A DNA stretch of 64,000 nt from Tigriopus japonicus (Eukaryota; Arthropoda; Copepoda; Harpacticoida; Harpacticidae), in NCBI GenBank assembly GCA_010645155.1, contig CM021323.1, forward strand, positions 7,132,250 through 7,196,249, written 5' to 3'. Position 1 is the first letter of the stretch, and each line of letters begins with the position of its first letter. The translations under genes and the position numbers were made by a program. Under the pieces are notes generated by a model. It had not been told where the DNA came from. It saw only the letters and a list, made by a program, of their open reading frames with translations, and did no database searches. Of this stretch, positions 22,788-36,928 are shown in pieces.

Positions 22788-25700
22788 TTATTCCAAATTC
22801 TTGGAACTGGACGTGGTTGTTTCTTCGGCTTCGCCTTTGATGGTTTCAGAGATAACCCTGGCTTTGATTTCAAGTGGAAGTTCTTTCGTTGGAACAGTCG
22901 TGTTTGGAGGCTTCGTAGAACTGTCGTTCTTCACCGGAACAAAATCCGGAGGCACAAATGGTTCTTGCATCCTAACAATTTTGCCTTCCGTCGACGTGAT
23001 GATCTTCGAGGATGACCCTTCTTCCAATTCTTGGTCCTCCTCTTGGATCATAGATAAAGTTCGTTCCGTGCTAATAACCTCGGCACTTTGAGCCGATGAA
23101 ATCTCAACACTTGAGTAAGGAACGATTCTCGGAGCATCCACGTGAATGGTATCCCGAATCAAAGCCTTAGGAGCCTCCAATGTGTCAGACACCGTTTCGG
23201 TTGGTTGAGGTTCCCACCAAAGCCGTTCTGGTTTGGGTGTCTGCTTCGGATGGATCGGAATATAGCGACTTGGTGCCGTATTTGGGATGAATTGCGTTTG
23301 GAATGAGCTGGACCGCGGTTGGATCGGAGGTGGCGGAGGAGAATAGTGTCCCGTGATCCTGCGTGAATGACGCGGTGGGCCAAATGTCCTCGGAACAAAT
23401 TGATGATGAGGAATAGCTCTGGCAAAGTTTCTTTCCAGACCAAGTCCCATGGGGTCTTGCTTGAAAATGGGCGCGATCTTGTTCTCTCTAAATTGACCAG
23501 GTCTACCCGGCCAACCTTGTGGGGAATTCAAGCTTCGTTCCTTATCCGTGATCCTGGACAGAATGGTTGTGAATCGTTTGGGCAAATATTGAAGGCTGAT
23601 TGGTCGGAGTCGATCTTTAAGAGGAGAATTGTTGACTTCCTCCGCAAGAGGGCCTTTATTTGTAAGCGCAACCGAGGCGATATTGGTCATTTGTTGGACA
23701 TCCTCGACATCGATAGGTTTGTTTTTGAACCTAGCTGGTTTGTTTGGGGGACCAAATATTGGAACCGGAGTCTTGGTTGGGATTGGAACCCAATCGAACG
23801 TCATTTTGGTCGGTTCTGGTTGGGCTGGAGAGTTCGTTGAAGGCAAAGAATGGTCAAAGGAGTCAATCCGACGGTCTTTCCGATCGACATTCACTTTCAG
23901 GATTTCCATTTCAGCTTGTTCGGATTCAGAGGGGACGATCGAATCTTCCATTCTGGGTATGTGCTTGTTTTTGAAAGACGTGAAGTAAGGATGGTCCTCG
24001 ACAAGGTCTTCTTCATGGATGATATAGACAGGCTTATCGCCCTGAAATGGCATAGCATCAAGGTCTTCCAAGTCTTTCAAAGGAGTCGGACTGTAGACTT
24101 CTTCTTCTGGTGGAGATTGGGAGGAAATCTTTAAGGCTTTCGTGTCCGGCACTGGCTCATCTTCATTGTTGGACTGGTCGTAGTAATCGTCCTCGATAAC
24201 GGAGTCAGCATTTGCGTCATCGGTTTCGTCCTGTTTTACTGTCTTGGTTACCGCTATTGAGTGTATTCTCTGGCTATCAAATGCATCTGGTCTAAGAGCG
24301 TCATTGCCTTCATTGACATTGAACGTATCAAAACCACGTGGTTCTTCCTCAGGCTGATCAAACATGGCCATATCAATCTCATCGAGTTCTGGGTCTTGAA
24401 CCTTGCCTTGAGCAATATCACTCATGTTATACGTCCTGAGATTCTCGAGGTTCAAAGCTTCGCCATTCGGGAGTTTGTGGAAGACGATGTAATCAATCTT
24501 GGTGTTATTCTCTTGGTTATCGGTATCCAAGTCAACTGAATTATTGTTTGATCGGTTGAGCTCATCTTCCGTGCCAATCTTGACAATGGTCAGTTGATCA
24601 TCGGACATGAACTCCATCTTCATTTCGTCGGATTCATTTGGATCGGATTGATCCTCAAATTCATTGGAAGTGTCAATTAACTGCGTCACATCTGTATCGC
24701 TCTTGTCCATGGGTCTTGAATGATACTGAGGACCAATATGGGTCCCCGAGGACAAGGAATCAGGACTATTTGTTCGAATTGGCGGCCTTCGATGGGTAAT
24801 GATCGGTCTTTGGTGACTGAATTGGGTGGAAGGTCGTCTTCGTGCCGGGAATTGTCCAGTTGGATGGGATGGAGGAGTGGGAAATTTGGGTCCATAACGG
24901 ACTTCAATCCCATTGTCCAATTGTGGCGGCCGTTTTGATTGATAGGCTGATGGAGGTATGTTTATTGGTCTTGATGTGGCTACATTCCAAGGTCCTGGAG
25001 CACTTCCATAGTAAGAGGAATGATGAGGAGCGTATTGGTGATGAGTGGGCCATTTCACCAAAGGATGTGGGATTTTGGGCAAATGAGAATGGCCTTGGCC
25101 ACTGACCTTTGGCAAGGCTCTTAGTGGGGGAATGATCTTCTCAGGGGGATTTCGGTAGATCTTCAAAGGCCGTTCTTTGACCTCTTTGCCGTTGTTGAAT
25201 GTGACAATTTGGGATGGAACAGACTTTGGAGCCACTTCGTCGTTGATAGTAATGGTTACTTCTGCGTCTGAAGCCACAGCATTGGCAATATATAGCCCAT
25301 CTTGACCTGAACTAGCGACAATCTTGTTTTCAGGTGGGCTTTTCTTTGATGCGGGAAGGATCTTGTGATGAGGTAAGTGGTCATAAGGCTTATTGGGATA
25401 CTGAAGAGCAAAAGGAACAAAACATATTGAATATCCAACTAGATTCAAATCAATCAACAGCTTAAAACTTACCCTTCTATAAGGTACCAAAGGATATTCC
25501 GGAGCCACTTTGAGCGTGCTCGCAATACAATCCCCATCCTTCAACTTCAATTTCACGGGTATTCCGGAGGGCAAATGTTGGCCATTCTCCTTGCAAAAGC
25601 TAGTTCTTTTGCCATACTCATCAGTGATGACCAATTTATCCAAACTCCATTGGAATCTTCCTGAGTAGATCCATCCATCATACGCTACGTACAAGATGTG

Positions 25701-28700
25701 AACTTCAACTGGAACAATGGCGGGATGTCCCACCAAAAGCTTCTCAATCTGACTCCCCGACGTCAATAAATCGTCCACATCCCTAAAACAGATTGAGCAA
25801 CCGGGTTAGAGCTATGCTTACTTTATCCCGGTTTCTCTCATTTCTTTCATACTCAGTGATGAGGTGAGTCTCATTCAAGCCATCTTTGTCCACAAAGAGC
25901 AATTGTAGTCTTCCATAAGTGTACAAAGGCAATCGGGAGCCGGTGAACATGATGTTGATTTTGTACTGATTTCCTGGAAAAATAAGGTTTTCAAATCAGC
26001 TAGGGCAAACTTTTGTGGTTACTCTTGAAGCCATTTAGTATCTCACCGCAGAATGGTTCTTCATCTCTTGTTAAAAGATAAAGGCTTCCTCGACCAGGAG
26101 CTTGGTTGGAGTAATATCCTAAATGTCCACATTCCCCCAATTTCGAGTTACAACTGAAACACGCTCCACTCTCGAATTTTTCGTAACTTTCGCATGGAAA
26201 CGCGTTGAATTTGCATTTGGGAGAGATTGAATTCGTGAACAGCTTGTAAGCACGCCGATGATTGCACAAGTAGCGATAAGTCTCGTTACTTTGGCTATAG
26301 GCTACGAAAGTACAAAGGGAATTTATGATTGATGAATGATGCAACTTCTTTCCCACCTTCAAGCGTCAAAGAAACTCACAATAAATGAAATCGTAGAGCC
26401 CTCCAATAATCAGATGCTGACAACCTCGTTGGGCTCGACCACCATTGGGATAAAAGTCCACATGTCCAATGGGCTCCCAAACTCCAAAGCCACCAACGAT
26501 CAACGATTCTCCATTAGAGTGAATCACGTCCACATAATTGGCATCAGATTTGTCCAAACGCACCTTTAAGTCGTATCCTTCGAAAAGTGGTCCAGCTGGA
26601 TCCAAACCTATCACCAAAAGCCAAATTCAATCACAAAACAGGACATTAACCACCTCAAAATGGTCTTCATACCAGTGATTCGGCTTAGATTTGAAAGTTC
26701 GGAACCCGCAAACCCAGCCACGTGAGCTCCTAAACTGAAGCCAATAATGTGGGTGCGCTCATTCATCGAGGATGCCAATTTGTCGTTAATGGTCTTCATC
26801 AGGAGTGCCACTTGTTTTCCAACTAGACGAGTGTTAACAGCAGCCCTGACATAATTAGGATCCGCTGCTCCTAGACTCCAATCCACACAGATTACGTTAC
26901 AATCCTCCTGTAAAAGCAATAATGTTTAGGGTTAGCAAAACCAATCGACCCGGAAACCAATGAGTATTTGGCAACAATTGCTATGGCGGAAAAAATGAAG
27001 CGATTTTATGCCTGTCCTTGGTGCTGCAATAAGTGAATACCATTGATTTCGGACTGACGAACAAGGAAATGACGGGAACTGGAAAATTTGCCTCGTAACA
27101 AGAAATACCACAGGGTTGTGGTGAAAAATAGGTCCATTACATATAATATTTTTTTTGGTTGAATGATACTTCTTGTTGTTGAAATTGCTAGAAAAAGTTT
27201 AAGGGATTCCCTAGTGATTCGTCAAATTTTAAATTCATTGACATAAGAGTTAAGTTGCGTTAAACAGTGTAAAATTAGCGCGTTTCACGTGAGGTCTTAA
27301 TTGTTTTTCTTTCGGCACGACTATTGTTTCAACCACACTCTTAGCTTTCAAAAAAAAAAAATCTTAAACTCCAGTAACTCAGAGGTTAAGTAAAAAGGTA
27401 GGAATAAAAAGGAACGCTTATTCGTGGGAACCCTGCACACTCATAATTATGCGGTTTGCATAGCTCTCGGATATCTTCCGAAGGCCTGGTTTGCTTGTCC
27501 AACTGACCAGCTTCGGTAAGTAACCTTCGTTGATTCTTGGCCACTCTTGAACTCCTCGAGCAACAAGTTGAACAGGGTTGGTTGGTTGGTAAGGTGGCCT
27601 TGGTCAGCCATCACAAAAAGTCAGAAATCATCGAGAGAGAACTTGAAGATGTTTGTTTGACCTCCAAAAGTGAACGATTGCCCAACCCAAAGAGCAAAGT
27701 TGTCCTTTCCAGGTTTGCTTGGATGAAATTGCACTTATTATCGAGTGACACTTCATGGAAGACCAAGCTTGAAAGCTGAGAACCAATGGATGGTTTCACA
27801 CGATGTAAGCTCGCCGAACACATAAATTACCACTCAATTATTAGAGCGGGTCAATTTTCTCGATATCGAGAGCGGAGACAAACCCCTTTGAAGTGTGAGA
27901 GAATTTTGAAATATTTTTGGACACCTCTGATGTCGAAATACAAGGAAAAAGTGCCCGAAAAAGGGACTTGGATGTGTATTGTTTACAATTTATTACTCGT
28001 ATTGGTTCTATGCAAATCGATTTACTGTCCATTAAGGGGCCCTCGACATTTCAATTTGATCAGAAATGACTTTAAAAGTGCGATCATTTCAGAGGTCGTA
28101 TTTCTTCAATTTGGTATTCATTTTGTTTACGTTCATTTAGGGTATTTTCCAGACAACCTTATTTCATACAACCTCCAATCGAAGCCATTGTCAAGAAATT
28201 GTTCATGTACGTTTCGTTACTTTTACACTAAGAATAAAAACATGCAATAAATTCTAAAACCCCAAGATATTTTGATCCATTAAAAACCGTCCTTGAAAAG
28301 TTTGAAAATTCCTGTTTCTCAATATTAGCGTCCCAACTCTTTGAAAGTAATGTACAGCAATACCTACAAAATGGGGTCTTGAATTATTGTAATGGCGTCA
28401 AGTTCAAGGACCTCATATACGTTTCCAACTAACTTTAAAACCTCATTTAAAACATGAACCTCCAACAAAACGTGCATTTCATGGTAAGTTTGGCATTGAG
28501 AAAGTGTGCTTTTAAAGACAAGGAACCCACCAAGCACCCGAATTTTATGCGTAAAACTTCTCTCATTAAACCATGCCTCCTCAATTTTCCATATTCATAT
28601 TTGCATGAAAATAAGGGTACTGTCTTGATTGTAGCGAAATGCTCAGATTTATCAAAAGAAGTGTACCATTTCCCCGAGTAAGGCTATTGCAATTTTTGTA

Positions 28701-31700
28701 GCCAGATTTACATCCATGACCGTGAAATCCAACCTGAAATTGTTGACCATGAATTTGCTTGGCCTAGGTCCTCAAATTGAAAAAAACAGTTCAGTTCCTT
28801 CTTTTTACTATTGTCAAGAATGTCCAATAATATAAATATAATAAAATATATAAAATAATATGAAATATAGTCAGACATTTCCATAACGGAACTCGTAAAC
28901 TCGTGTATGTACGATACTATCACAATGAATGATAGGTATTCACACTTAAACATCATTACCTAATTGGCATTGATTTCCTTTGATTTCGATTTACTCTATT
29001 ATTATTATCACTCATTTTTGTGTGAACATTTGATGTAGATGTTTGATAAACACCTTATAAGACGCAAGGTAATACTCAAATCACTTCCAAACTAAGGAAT
29101 GAAAGGTTGCTTGCTCAAAACCTCTCGCCTAAACTTCTCAAAATTGAAATGGAATGTTGAGAAATGCAATGGAATGTTGTCAGTATAAAGTTTCGGAATT
29201 GGAAATGGGCTTTGCCTAACAGATCTTTCGTCAAAACCCAAATTAGAAGCGCATGAAATGGCATGCACACAAGATGGCTCATTATAACGGCAGGACGGGA
29301 AATGGAAATCCAAGATAAGGTGTGTCCACGTCTGTCCCTACACTTTCATTTTTGTAAGTTGTAAGTTTTCCCCCACTAAATCAGTTAATTTTGAGACGAG
29401 TCCGGTTACCTCCTTTTTGCACAATTCTCAATATTGCTAAATGTCTATTTTTGATAATTCAAATGCCTGCATTAGATTCAAAATCAAAACGTTAACGTGG
29501 AAAAAAGTTTCTAGAAACTAGACTATTTTTATTCATTTCCCGGAGGGAAGTAATGAAATTGATTATCACTCCATTTTGATTCATTACATGAATTGGTCAT
29601 TTCAATTACTTTTTGAGGAAGACGTTTTGAAATGATTTGTATTGTGCCTTTGCAACAAAGGCTACATTTTATGAAATGCATAAAATAGCGAAAAATGAAG
29701 CTAAACTTTTGTGAAATCTGTACCTTTTTGTACCAATGAAATGAAGAGATAACACTAGTAATGGGCTAAGAGCCGAAATTTTGGTTAGAATTGACAGGCT
29801 CTATAAGTAATCGAATTTGGGAGGAAAATCTCTTAAAAAAATCCAAGGAAGGATAAAAGAATTTACTCTTCCCATTAAGCCATTACCCACCTTTTCATGC
29901 TACGTAATAAAGAGAGTTTTGCATCAATTTCCTCATGGTACTTGTTTACAGTCAGCTACCTAAGGTTTCGATTCCGTTTAAGCCCTCTTTCGGTCACGTT
30001 CAATAGTTTTTCAATTTTTGTTGATCACTACAGGGTAGTCCATTATTAACGTCCCCTGAATTTTTGCATTAATTTATGACAAAACAAGTTGCCAAACCGA
30101 CTTTTTTAGTGTACATAACAGAAAAAGTAGACGTGTTGGCCTCTTACTTTGTTTTTTTCGTCCAAGCAATTCAGTCACTTTTAGACTTTGTAATGTGCGG
30201 TCAAAGATAACACGATTTTTCAGAATAGAGCGTGCGTGCCTTGGGCAAGGGAGTTGTTCTTGAAAATAAAATCATCGTTTTTTATAATGAGTCAGTCAAT
30301 TTCACCAAGATTTGTTATTATATCCAAAGGTGTTTCCTTTAACTGATATTTCTTCAATATTTGCCTGACATCATTGTTCCTCGAGTAATTCTTTGTTTGG
30401 TATGGGACAACAAATACGGATGACCCTGTAGATAACGTTCACTAGGTAAACGATGGATGCCCATCTATCAAAGGTTGAAATGTCCAGATATCCATTCATG
30501 TTATTAAGTGGACTTAGTGCAAGTGTCAGTTCTCGTTCATGGATGACGAGTTTTCTCTCAATCCGGTGCATAGATTTCTGACCTTACTCAGTACAATCTC
30601 AACGTATTGCGCATCACAATCACGTTTGAAGAGCGGGAACCGATTAGTGAAGAGCGAGTGTATTGTCGGTCATTTCACAAGGTACCTCGGAAACCAAACC
30701 ACGTGAAAGTTCAGGATTAGTCGTACCCATCACATACGCATTTTAGATTCGAACGCCATCATCTCACATGCTAAACGAGCTCACAAATTCACAAGGAAGC
30801 GATTTCAAGAAGTGAGTCAGTTGGGTTTTCAAGGTAAAAGTGAAATGCACCTCCTCTTCCTCCGCCTTCTTCTTCAGCACTTAGTTACGCATGGTACTAC
30901 ATACTTGTTCAACATTTCTCCACCCATCTCCCATGCACGTTTCTCAGCAGGAGATTTTTGCCCTTTTGTACGTATGTAATGGATGGGCCCGAAATAAAAG
31001 GGCCCCGAGTTGAATTAGCCCTCAGAAGGGAGGATTTCTCCATCCAGATCAATGTTGTTATCAGGAATGACAAGGCCCAGGGTGATAAATAAATCTAGCA
31101 ACCAGCAAGGTCAAGGTATTTGTAATCGAACCACATCCAACGGACAACTTTATACACGGTTGACCATCAAATTTACAGTACAGGATGACCGCGGAGCTGG
31201 AAGCTAGACTGGTACGACTAATGGTGGACTGACGACTCCTACTACTTTTCGAGATAAAGATCGAATTAGACTCGGGAGATGATTTCAGTCTAGAAAAAGG
31301 TCTCATTTGTTCTCTTGGCAAATTCCAAATTAAACGGTGGATGATGTTGTAACAGGGAGAAGAAAACTGGATCAGAAAGTTCTTCCGATTGAGACTGATG
31401 ACGGAAATCGAAAAGCAACCATAATGTTGTCGTTCGATGACAGAAACCGAACAATGAAGCATATTTTTGGTGCCAGGACAAGCGAGAAAAGAGAATCTGC
31501 ATCCAAGGTTATTTCCTGTGTCCTTGTCTCTAATTGAAGCCAGAGCAAGGAAGCGAAGCAAGAAAGAATTTTGCGCAGTTCTTCTCCGTATGGTAGGTAT
31601 TATTGTACGTATGGATAGCATGAAATTTGGCCAATAGTCAGTTGTTCTGTGAGATTCCAGCAGAAACAAGTCAATGGGACTACCTTCTTCCTCTATTTTC

Positions 31701-34072
31701 ATGTTGTTGTTGTTGTTATTATCATCAGGAGCATAAAAGATTATTGCTACTCACCACTGCCAAAAAGGACAGCCTCATTTCTCTTGGCCAGACGCGATTG
31801 CAACCGGATCCGAAACCGTGAATGATGATTTTGAGAGGATTGGATGCGTTGAAATTGGACTCTTGGACGGACGTGGCATTGTTATAGATGAGAATTTGAC
31901 TGATCTCCTTGTTTTTCGTGGTGTAGAGGAAGAACGTGGTCTGGATCTCTTCCGGCGGCGAGGGCAACATGTCCAAATAGTCGAAAGGACCTTCATCACG
32001 AAAACATCCCAAATCACCATAACAGACCACCTCTTCATCCCGTTTGTAACGCAATCTGCAAAGAGGTACAAATGTTTCAAAACTGTCCTCGAGGCTTTTG
32101 TGGGATCGTGGATTTCTTAGCGTTCTTTTTGGAGGGAAGCAAATTATTTTGTTTGTAATGTTTGAGACATGTGAACTCTGTCAATTGAAAACGAAACTTG
32201 ATATGTTCACTGGATTTCAGTGTAACAAACAATGTCCGTGGACTAACATTCAAAGTGCTTCTGCAAGGTGTGCTAAAACGACCAATTCCGTGGCTTAAAA
32301 TTTCAATCAATATTGTCGATCAAAAAGTCAAAAATGTGCAATCATTATCTGTTTTTAATTTTCTAGAAATGTGGAATGGTAGTGGATCGTGAAATGGTTG
32401 AAGAGATCAAATCAGGTTACTTCTGAATAGCAATAATAACTAAGGAGCGGAAGAATAGATTTGAAGTTAAAATTTGAATTCCTTAATATTTTCTTACCTT
32501 TGAGAATTTTTAACTATTTTGTGATTTTGAGCGATTTTTCCAACTATTATGCATATTTTTTGCTCCTTTTAAACTTCTTTTATATTTTAAGGAAAAACTT
32601 CAAAATTCCTGACCTTAAAATTTGACCTTCTCCAAATTTGTATTTGAATTAGTACTAAAAAAATCCTTTACAGTGTATATAAATTGTCCACAGATGCTCG
32701 AAATACACCACAAAATCATGAATTTGGACTTGTCTTTTTTTCCAGACAAGATCGGCATTACTTCACTTTTATACCAACTATTTTGTCGAACAAAGCTAAC
32801 TAAAAGGTTCACCTTTTTGTCGCATTCACCAACTAAAAATCCACTCACTAATAATAACTATGACAAAATCGAAAATCCAACAGAATTAGATGACCAGTAG
32901 GCGAATCAACTTACTTGGATGAGAAACGTTTGTAGGTTTCCTGTCTGAGTTTGTGGATCTGCCATTCTTTCACGCTGTTGATCATATCCGTGAAGAGTTT
33001 GGCATCGTTTTCTTCATCAACGGGTTCATTTGGGTCCAGAAAGACGCCCGTTAGGGTGGATGGATTCGGACTTGCATTGGTGGGAACAGTGCCAATGGAA
33101 TTATCCACGGATAAGCTAACATTTAAGTGGGAGGCTTCGACACCACCCCCTGAACTGGTTGGCAATGGAACACGGATTGAAGGGGTGGTCAAGCCTGGTT
33201 CCGCCTCTCTGGATGAATTCTGTAAGCTGGCTTTTGTCAGGTTGAATGATGAGATGATGATCAGGAGCAAACCTGAAAGCAAAAGCCCGAAACTCTTATG
33301 AATCCAAGGGTCAAGCCAAAGTCAGTGTTGCAAAATAGAAAGTTCAATCCAACGTTCTTTCTCGCCCAACCAACCAACCAGCCAGCCACCTTGCAGATTA
33401 GATAGGCTTCATACTTGACTATTGTCTTACATCCCAGAGCAGCTGGCCCGAAGCTCATGCCGATCTTGTTTTCCGTCGCCAAGGGAGGAAAAGTTTCGCA
33501 ATGAATCGGACGGGATTCGCGAATCCGTTGAACAGGAAAAGGTAGGATATTTATCCATGGCTTAATCACTTATAGAGGCCTCTAAGGGTGAATTCGGGTC
33601 ACGTGAGAAAAATAGTTGTTTCGTGGGGGTGTCTGAATTTGCTTTAAGGCTCAAGAGCAGGTGATCGTGGTGTTTAAGGTTTCACCATGAGTTGGCATGA
33701 TCGTGAAATTACTGGTATTTTATCAAATGAGAACCCTATAGCCTCAATTTCACTCGTCCAATCTTGCGTCAACACTCGGCGTCAAACGAGTTTCCCTCTC
33801 TGTGAACGGGGAAAAAAGATTGCGCAAAAAGGCGTTTAACTTGGAGAACCGGGATAAAAAGGTGGGCGGGAAGATGGTCTTGGCAGACTAATTCAAGGTT
33901 GTCTACAAGTCCCAGTTTCCATAAGCACTACTTTTTTATCTCCAAAACCCGTTTATACGTCTCCAAAGATGTCAGATATTTCGGGAAAAAACTCAATTCC
34001 CAAGCTCGTCCAACTCAAAGATCTTAATCCGACATTGTGTACCAATTACTCACCCATGAACAAAATGGTCAT
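22788..34072 (-). CDS. Pancreatic-lipase-family secreted lipase with giant disordered C-terminal tail (9 exons)
   Basis: Predicted secreted triacylglycerol- or phospholipid-type lipase (PNLIP family), about 1479 residues. Coding exons: 34054-34072, 32915-33272, 31755-32055, 26673-26907, 26380-26607, 26047-26301, 25853-25973, 25473-25782 and 22788-25400; every junction is GT-AG and in phase. Residues 1-21 form a signal peptide (MTILFMGLLLIIISSF). The catalytic domain starts at VCYGDLGCF and holds IIIHGFGSG, then the nucleophile Ser284 (IIGFSLGAHVAGFAG), Asp307 (GLDPAGP) and His395 (CNHRRAY), so the triad is intact. Residues ~465-600 (NQYKINIMFTGS...) look like the PLAT/C-terminal domain. The final exon adds ~870 residues rich in Pro, His, Asp, Glu and Ser with no recognisable domain, far beyond the usual ~450-550 residues. 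Intron 3 is ~4.8 kb and contains a MITE. The last intron (25401-25472, 72 nt) keeps the frame open if retained. The tail's function is unknown. Confidence 0.9.
26908..31754 (-). other. Large intron 3 of the lipase gene
   Basis: A 4.8-kb intron between the exon ending in the oxyanion-loop region (HGFGSG...LAV) and the exon starting EDCNVICVDW. It contains an AT-rich core near 28830-28860, the CAGGGT MITE at 30031-30428 and short open frames on both strands without recognisable motifs. No nested gene is supported. Confidence 0.7.
30031..30428. mobile_element. TA-flanked CAGGGT MITE, copy 2 (in lipase intron)
   Basis: The ends are CAGGGTAGTCC and GGATGACCCTG, inverted with two differences, each flanked by TA (30029-30030 and 30429-30430). 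It is 398 bp with no coding region. It is homologous in reverse orientation to 10378-10754, with a 50-bp relic at 22448-22500. The TA duplication fits a Tc1/mariner-type MITE. The interior has no inverted symmetry, unlike the palindromic element at 7294. Confidence 0.75.
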
Positions 34073-36900
34073 TTTAAAGCTGTCTTTGCGTAAAGCGTTA
34101 GTGAATATCCGATTACTAGAAATTTGTTGAATCAGTACAACAATGAAATCGACACCTCCTCATGACCAATAAGCATGGAAAGATCAGTTGGAAGAATGCA
34201 TTCTTTCTTGTCCATCTTTTATCGCCGCTTTGCATCACAAAGAGCTTTATCGAGTCCATCCAACTCAATTTAAGAGATGTCCAGCTATGAAGACATGGAA
34301 GCTCGCGGAACGAAAGTGAAAGTGGATTCTCCTCGAATTGCACATGAATGACATTTTCAAGGGCTCGCTGTCTAACCCCCCAAAAACCTCATGGGCAGCT
34401 TTCATGAAATTCGAAATCGAAATCGGAGCTTGGAAATCGTCAGTCAACATCTGGAGATTAATTATGGGCATCTCGAAGATAAGAAAAGAAGTCTTGGTCT
34501 TGGCGTCAAATTATTGTTTACAAGTTCACCTTGATGCTCGGAATCAAAGTCATCATCGACTCTCAAGCCTTTCAGAGGTCTGACATTGAAATCGAGTTCA
34601 CGATAAAGTGATTCTTCGAGCAAACTTTCCCTTGAACCTTGGACTTTGAATGGCTGACCAATATTTCCGAGTTTGAACAGGTGTGTGAGGAAATATTCAT
34701 TAACCGCTACATTCTCCAAAACAATCTAGTTCATTCTGAATGACTGTGAAACCCCCTCTGGCTTGTTCGCTTTTTTCCAATTATAAATGCACTCGAAAAA
34801 AAACTTCCGAATTGCATTGGCATTCAGAACAAATGGCAAAATACCGCTATGGCGTGCTAGTTCATATGATTTCATTTGAAGACCAAACAATTCCTTGGGT
34901 CAAAAGTAAAAGTGTTGGCAATCTTTTTTTATTATTTGAATGTCACTCGAACCGGTCGACATTACAGTTATTGCATTTCGTCCTTTCGGGATCAGTACTC
35001 GTTTCAAGCGCAAAATGCAAAGGTCGCATAACAAAGAGCCTTCTACATTTTCCCAATGTAACTGAATATCCAAGGACTTCCAAAATCGCCTGAGATAAAC
35101 ATACGAGAAGTTATTCGAACTAAAGTTCGAACGTGCTTCCTTGCTCTTAGTTTAATTCGCCATACTTAATGCAGACCTCTTGAAGCTTGGCTAATTAAGA
35201 GAAAAAAACTGGTAGTCCATATGATCACTACTTTCACTTTGATTTAGTTTTTTGTTAGGAAAACAATCAATATTAAAAACTTGCGCGTCTGAAAGTGGTT
35301 TCGTTGCGCAAAGAAGTTATCTGGAGAACAAACTAATTTGCTTTGATTGAAATCAATTTCATTAATAAATGACTTGATGTAAAGTCTTGTGCAAATACTC
35401 ATATTTAGTAACATTAAAAGCACTAACAAGGGCCTTTTGGTACCCTTAAGTACACACGAAGTGAGTTAGTTGTCCAATGAAGTTAGCAGGTGAAAATACA
35501 AGGCGGTGAAAATACTCTATTACGTGGGATTTCATTTTCGTGACTTGACAGAAACATGCTATTTTGTGTCACATTGTTGTAAAACACTTTTGACTTTACA
35601 TGGAATAATGGAAAAATGAAAGAAACCATCAGTGTTGTAAAAATATTGCGTTAACCGCCGCAGATTATGGAGAGATTGGATAACTTTGATTGCGGTTGTC
35701 AGAGTATTTGCAATGTATTCCCTGTCCTAGTACTTTACATTTACAAGACCCTTTAGCTACGCACACAAGGTGAAAGATTCATAAGGAAATCGTGCAAATG
35801 GCTCTAAGCCAATATGTAGGTTTTTGCCCCTTAGCCACTTCATATTGCCAAATTGCATTCGGAAATGCATAAAGATGTTACGCATACTTTGTACTCGAGT
35901 GCATGACCTTTTCCTCCAATAGAGCGGAAACACATAACACTCGCCAACTTGCTGCATAAGTGTTTATTTATGTCTCAATGGGAGGACAATCAGGCAACAA
36001 GTATGGCTTTGATGGGTGATAATTATGGCCTCTAAACATTGGCCTTGTTCGAACACATACATATAGATGCTAGCGATGATGATGATGAAGGGGACCTTCA
36101 ATTGGTTCATTGTCTTTATCAAGGGGACAAAAACAATCAATCTCAAAAATTTGGCCTCAAAATAAAAACATGAAGATTTGCACTCAAAGTTATTCGCTGC
36201 TGAGGAGACAATTTCCCGAGGGTTGGTTTGACCCTCAATTGTAAACAAGACAAATATTTCGTGAAAGTGTTGTCATGAAGAGATTTACTTTCAAGCACTA
36301 GAAAGTAGTTCAAAGTGTAAGCTCAGGTATCGAGCCCAAAAAACGCTCAAAGATAGATTGGTTTTTCCTGTGATTTCTAAAAGCCCACTATATGTAATTC
36401 GCCTTATGATGTTCATTATTTACTTGAGAGTTCTGGTTGCAATATTGAATCTTGGTCGGTTAAATATCTTGAAGGACGTACTGAGGATGAGGATGATATT
36501 AGAATGTTTTCGCTTCATAAATTGGACTAGTATGCCCATTTTGGGACTACTACATAGAACATTAACAATAGAAATGAAGACTAAGGGCTTTTTAGCTCGC
36601 ATTACACAATCATCTCCTTAGGATATCCGAAATTCAAGATTCTTCCGAGTCATTTCTCATTTATCGCCAAAGGATCTCTTGAGCCTGGTAAGTTCACGAA
36701 AATACTCCGTAGACTCGTTTCGTGCTAAAGATTGAACGAGGAAAATGGCCGGAGGTTAAGTAGAAACTATGCTTCTTTCTGCTTTTTTTTCTTTTTGACA
36801 ATCCATCCACAAAAAGGGAAATTCGTCTGTGGCAAGTTATGGTATTTGAATTGACCAAGCGGGCATAGAACAAGGGAAATTACCCGTCATCCCACCCCGA
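34073..36900. other. 5' flank of the lipase gene, no gene recognised
   Basis: The upstream region of the minus-strand lipase gene. Short open frames on both strands (117 residues or fewer) have no recognisable motif. No TATA box or initiator could be assigned with confidence. Confidence 0.35.
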
Positions 36901-36928
36901 CATGAGTAATTATGACTTGCTTACCACA

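Noticed and set aside
31061..31702. 213-residue open frame on the minus strand, within intron 3 of the lipase
   Set aside because: No recognisable motif, odd composition (Ser/Arg/Ile), no in-phase splice partner, and the lipase reads from 31755 directly to 26907 in perfect phase.
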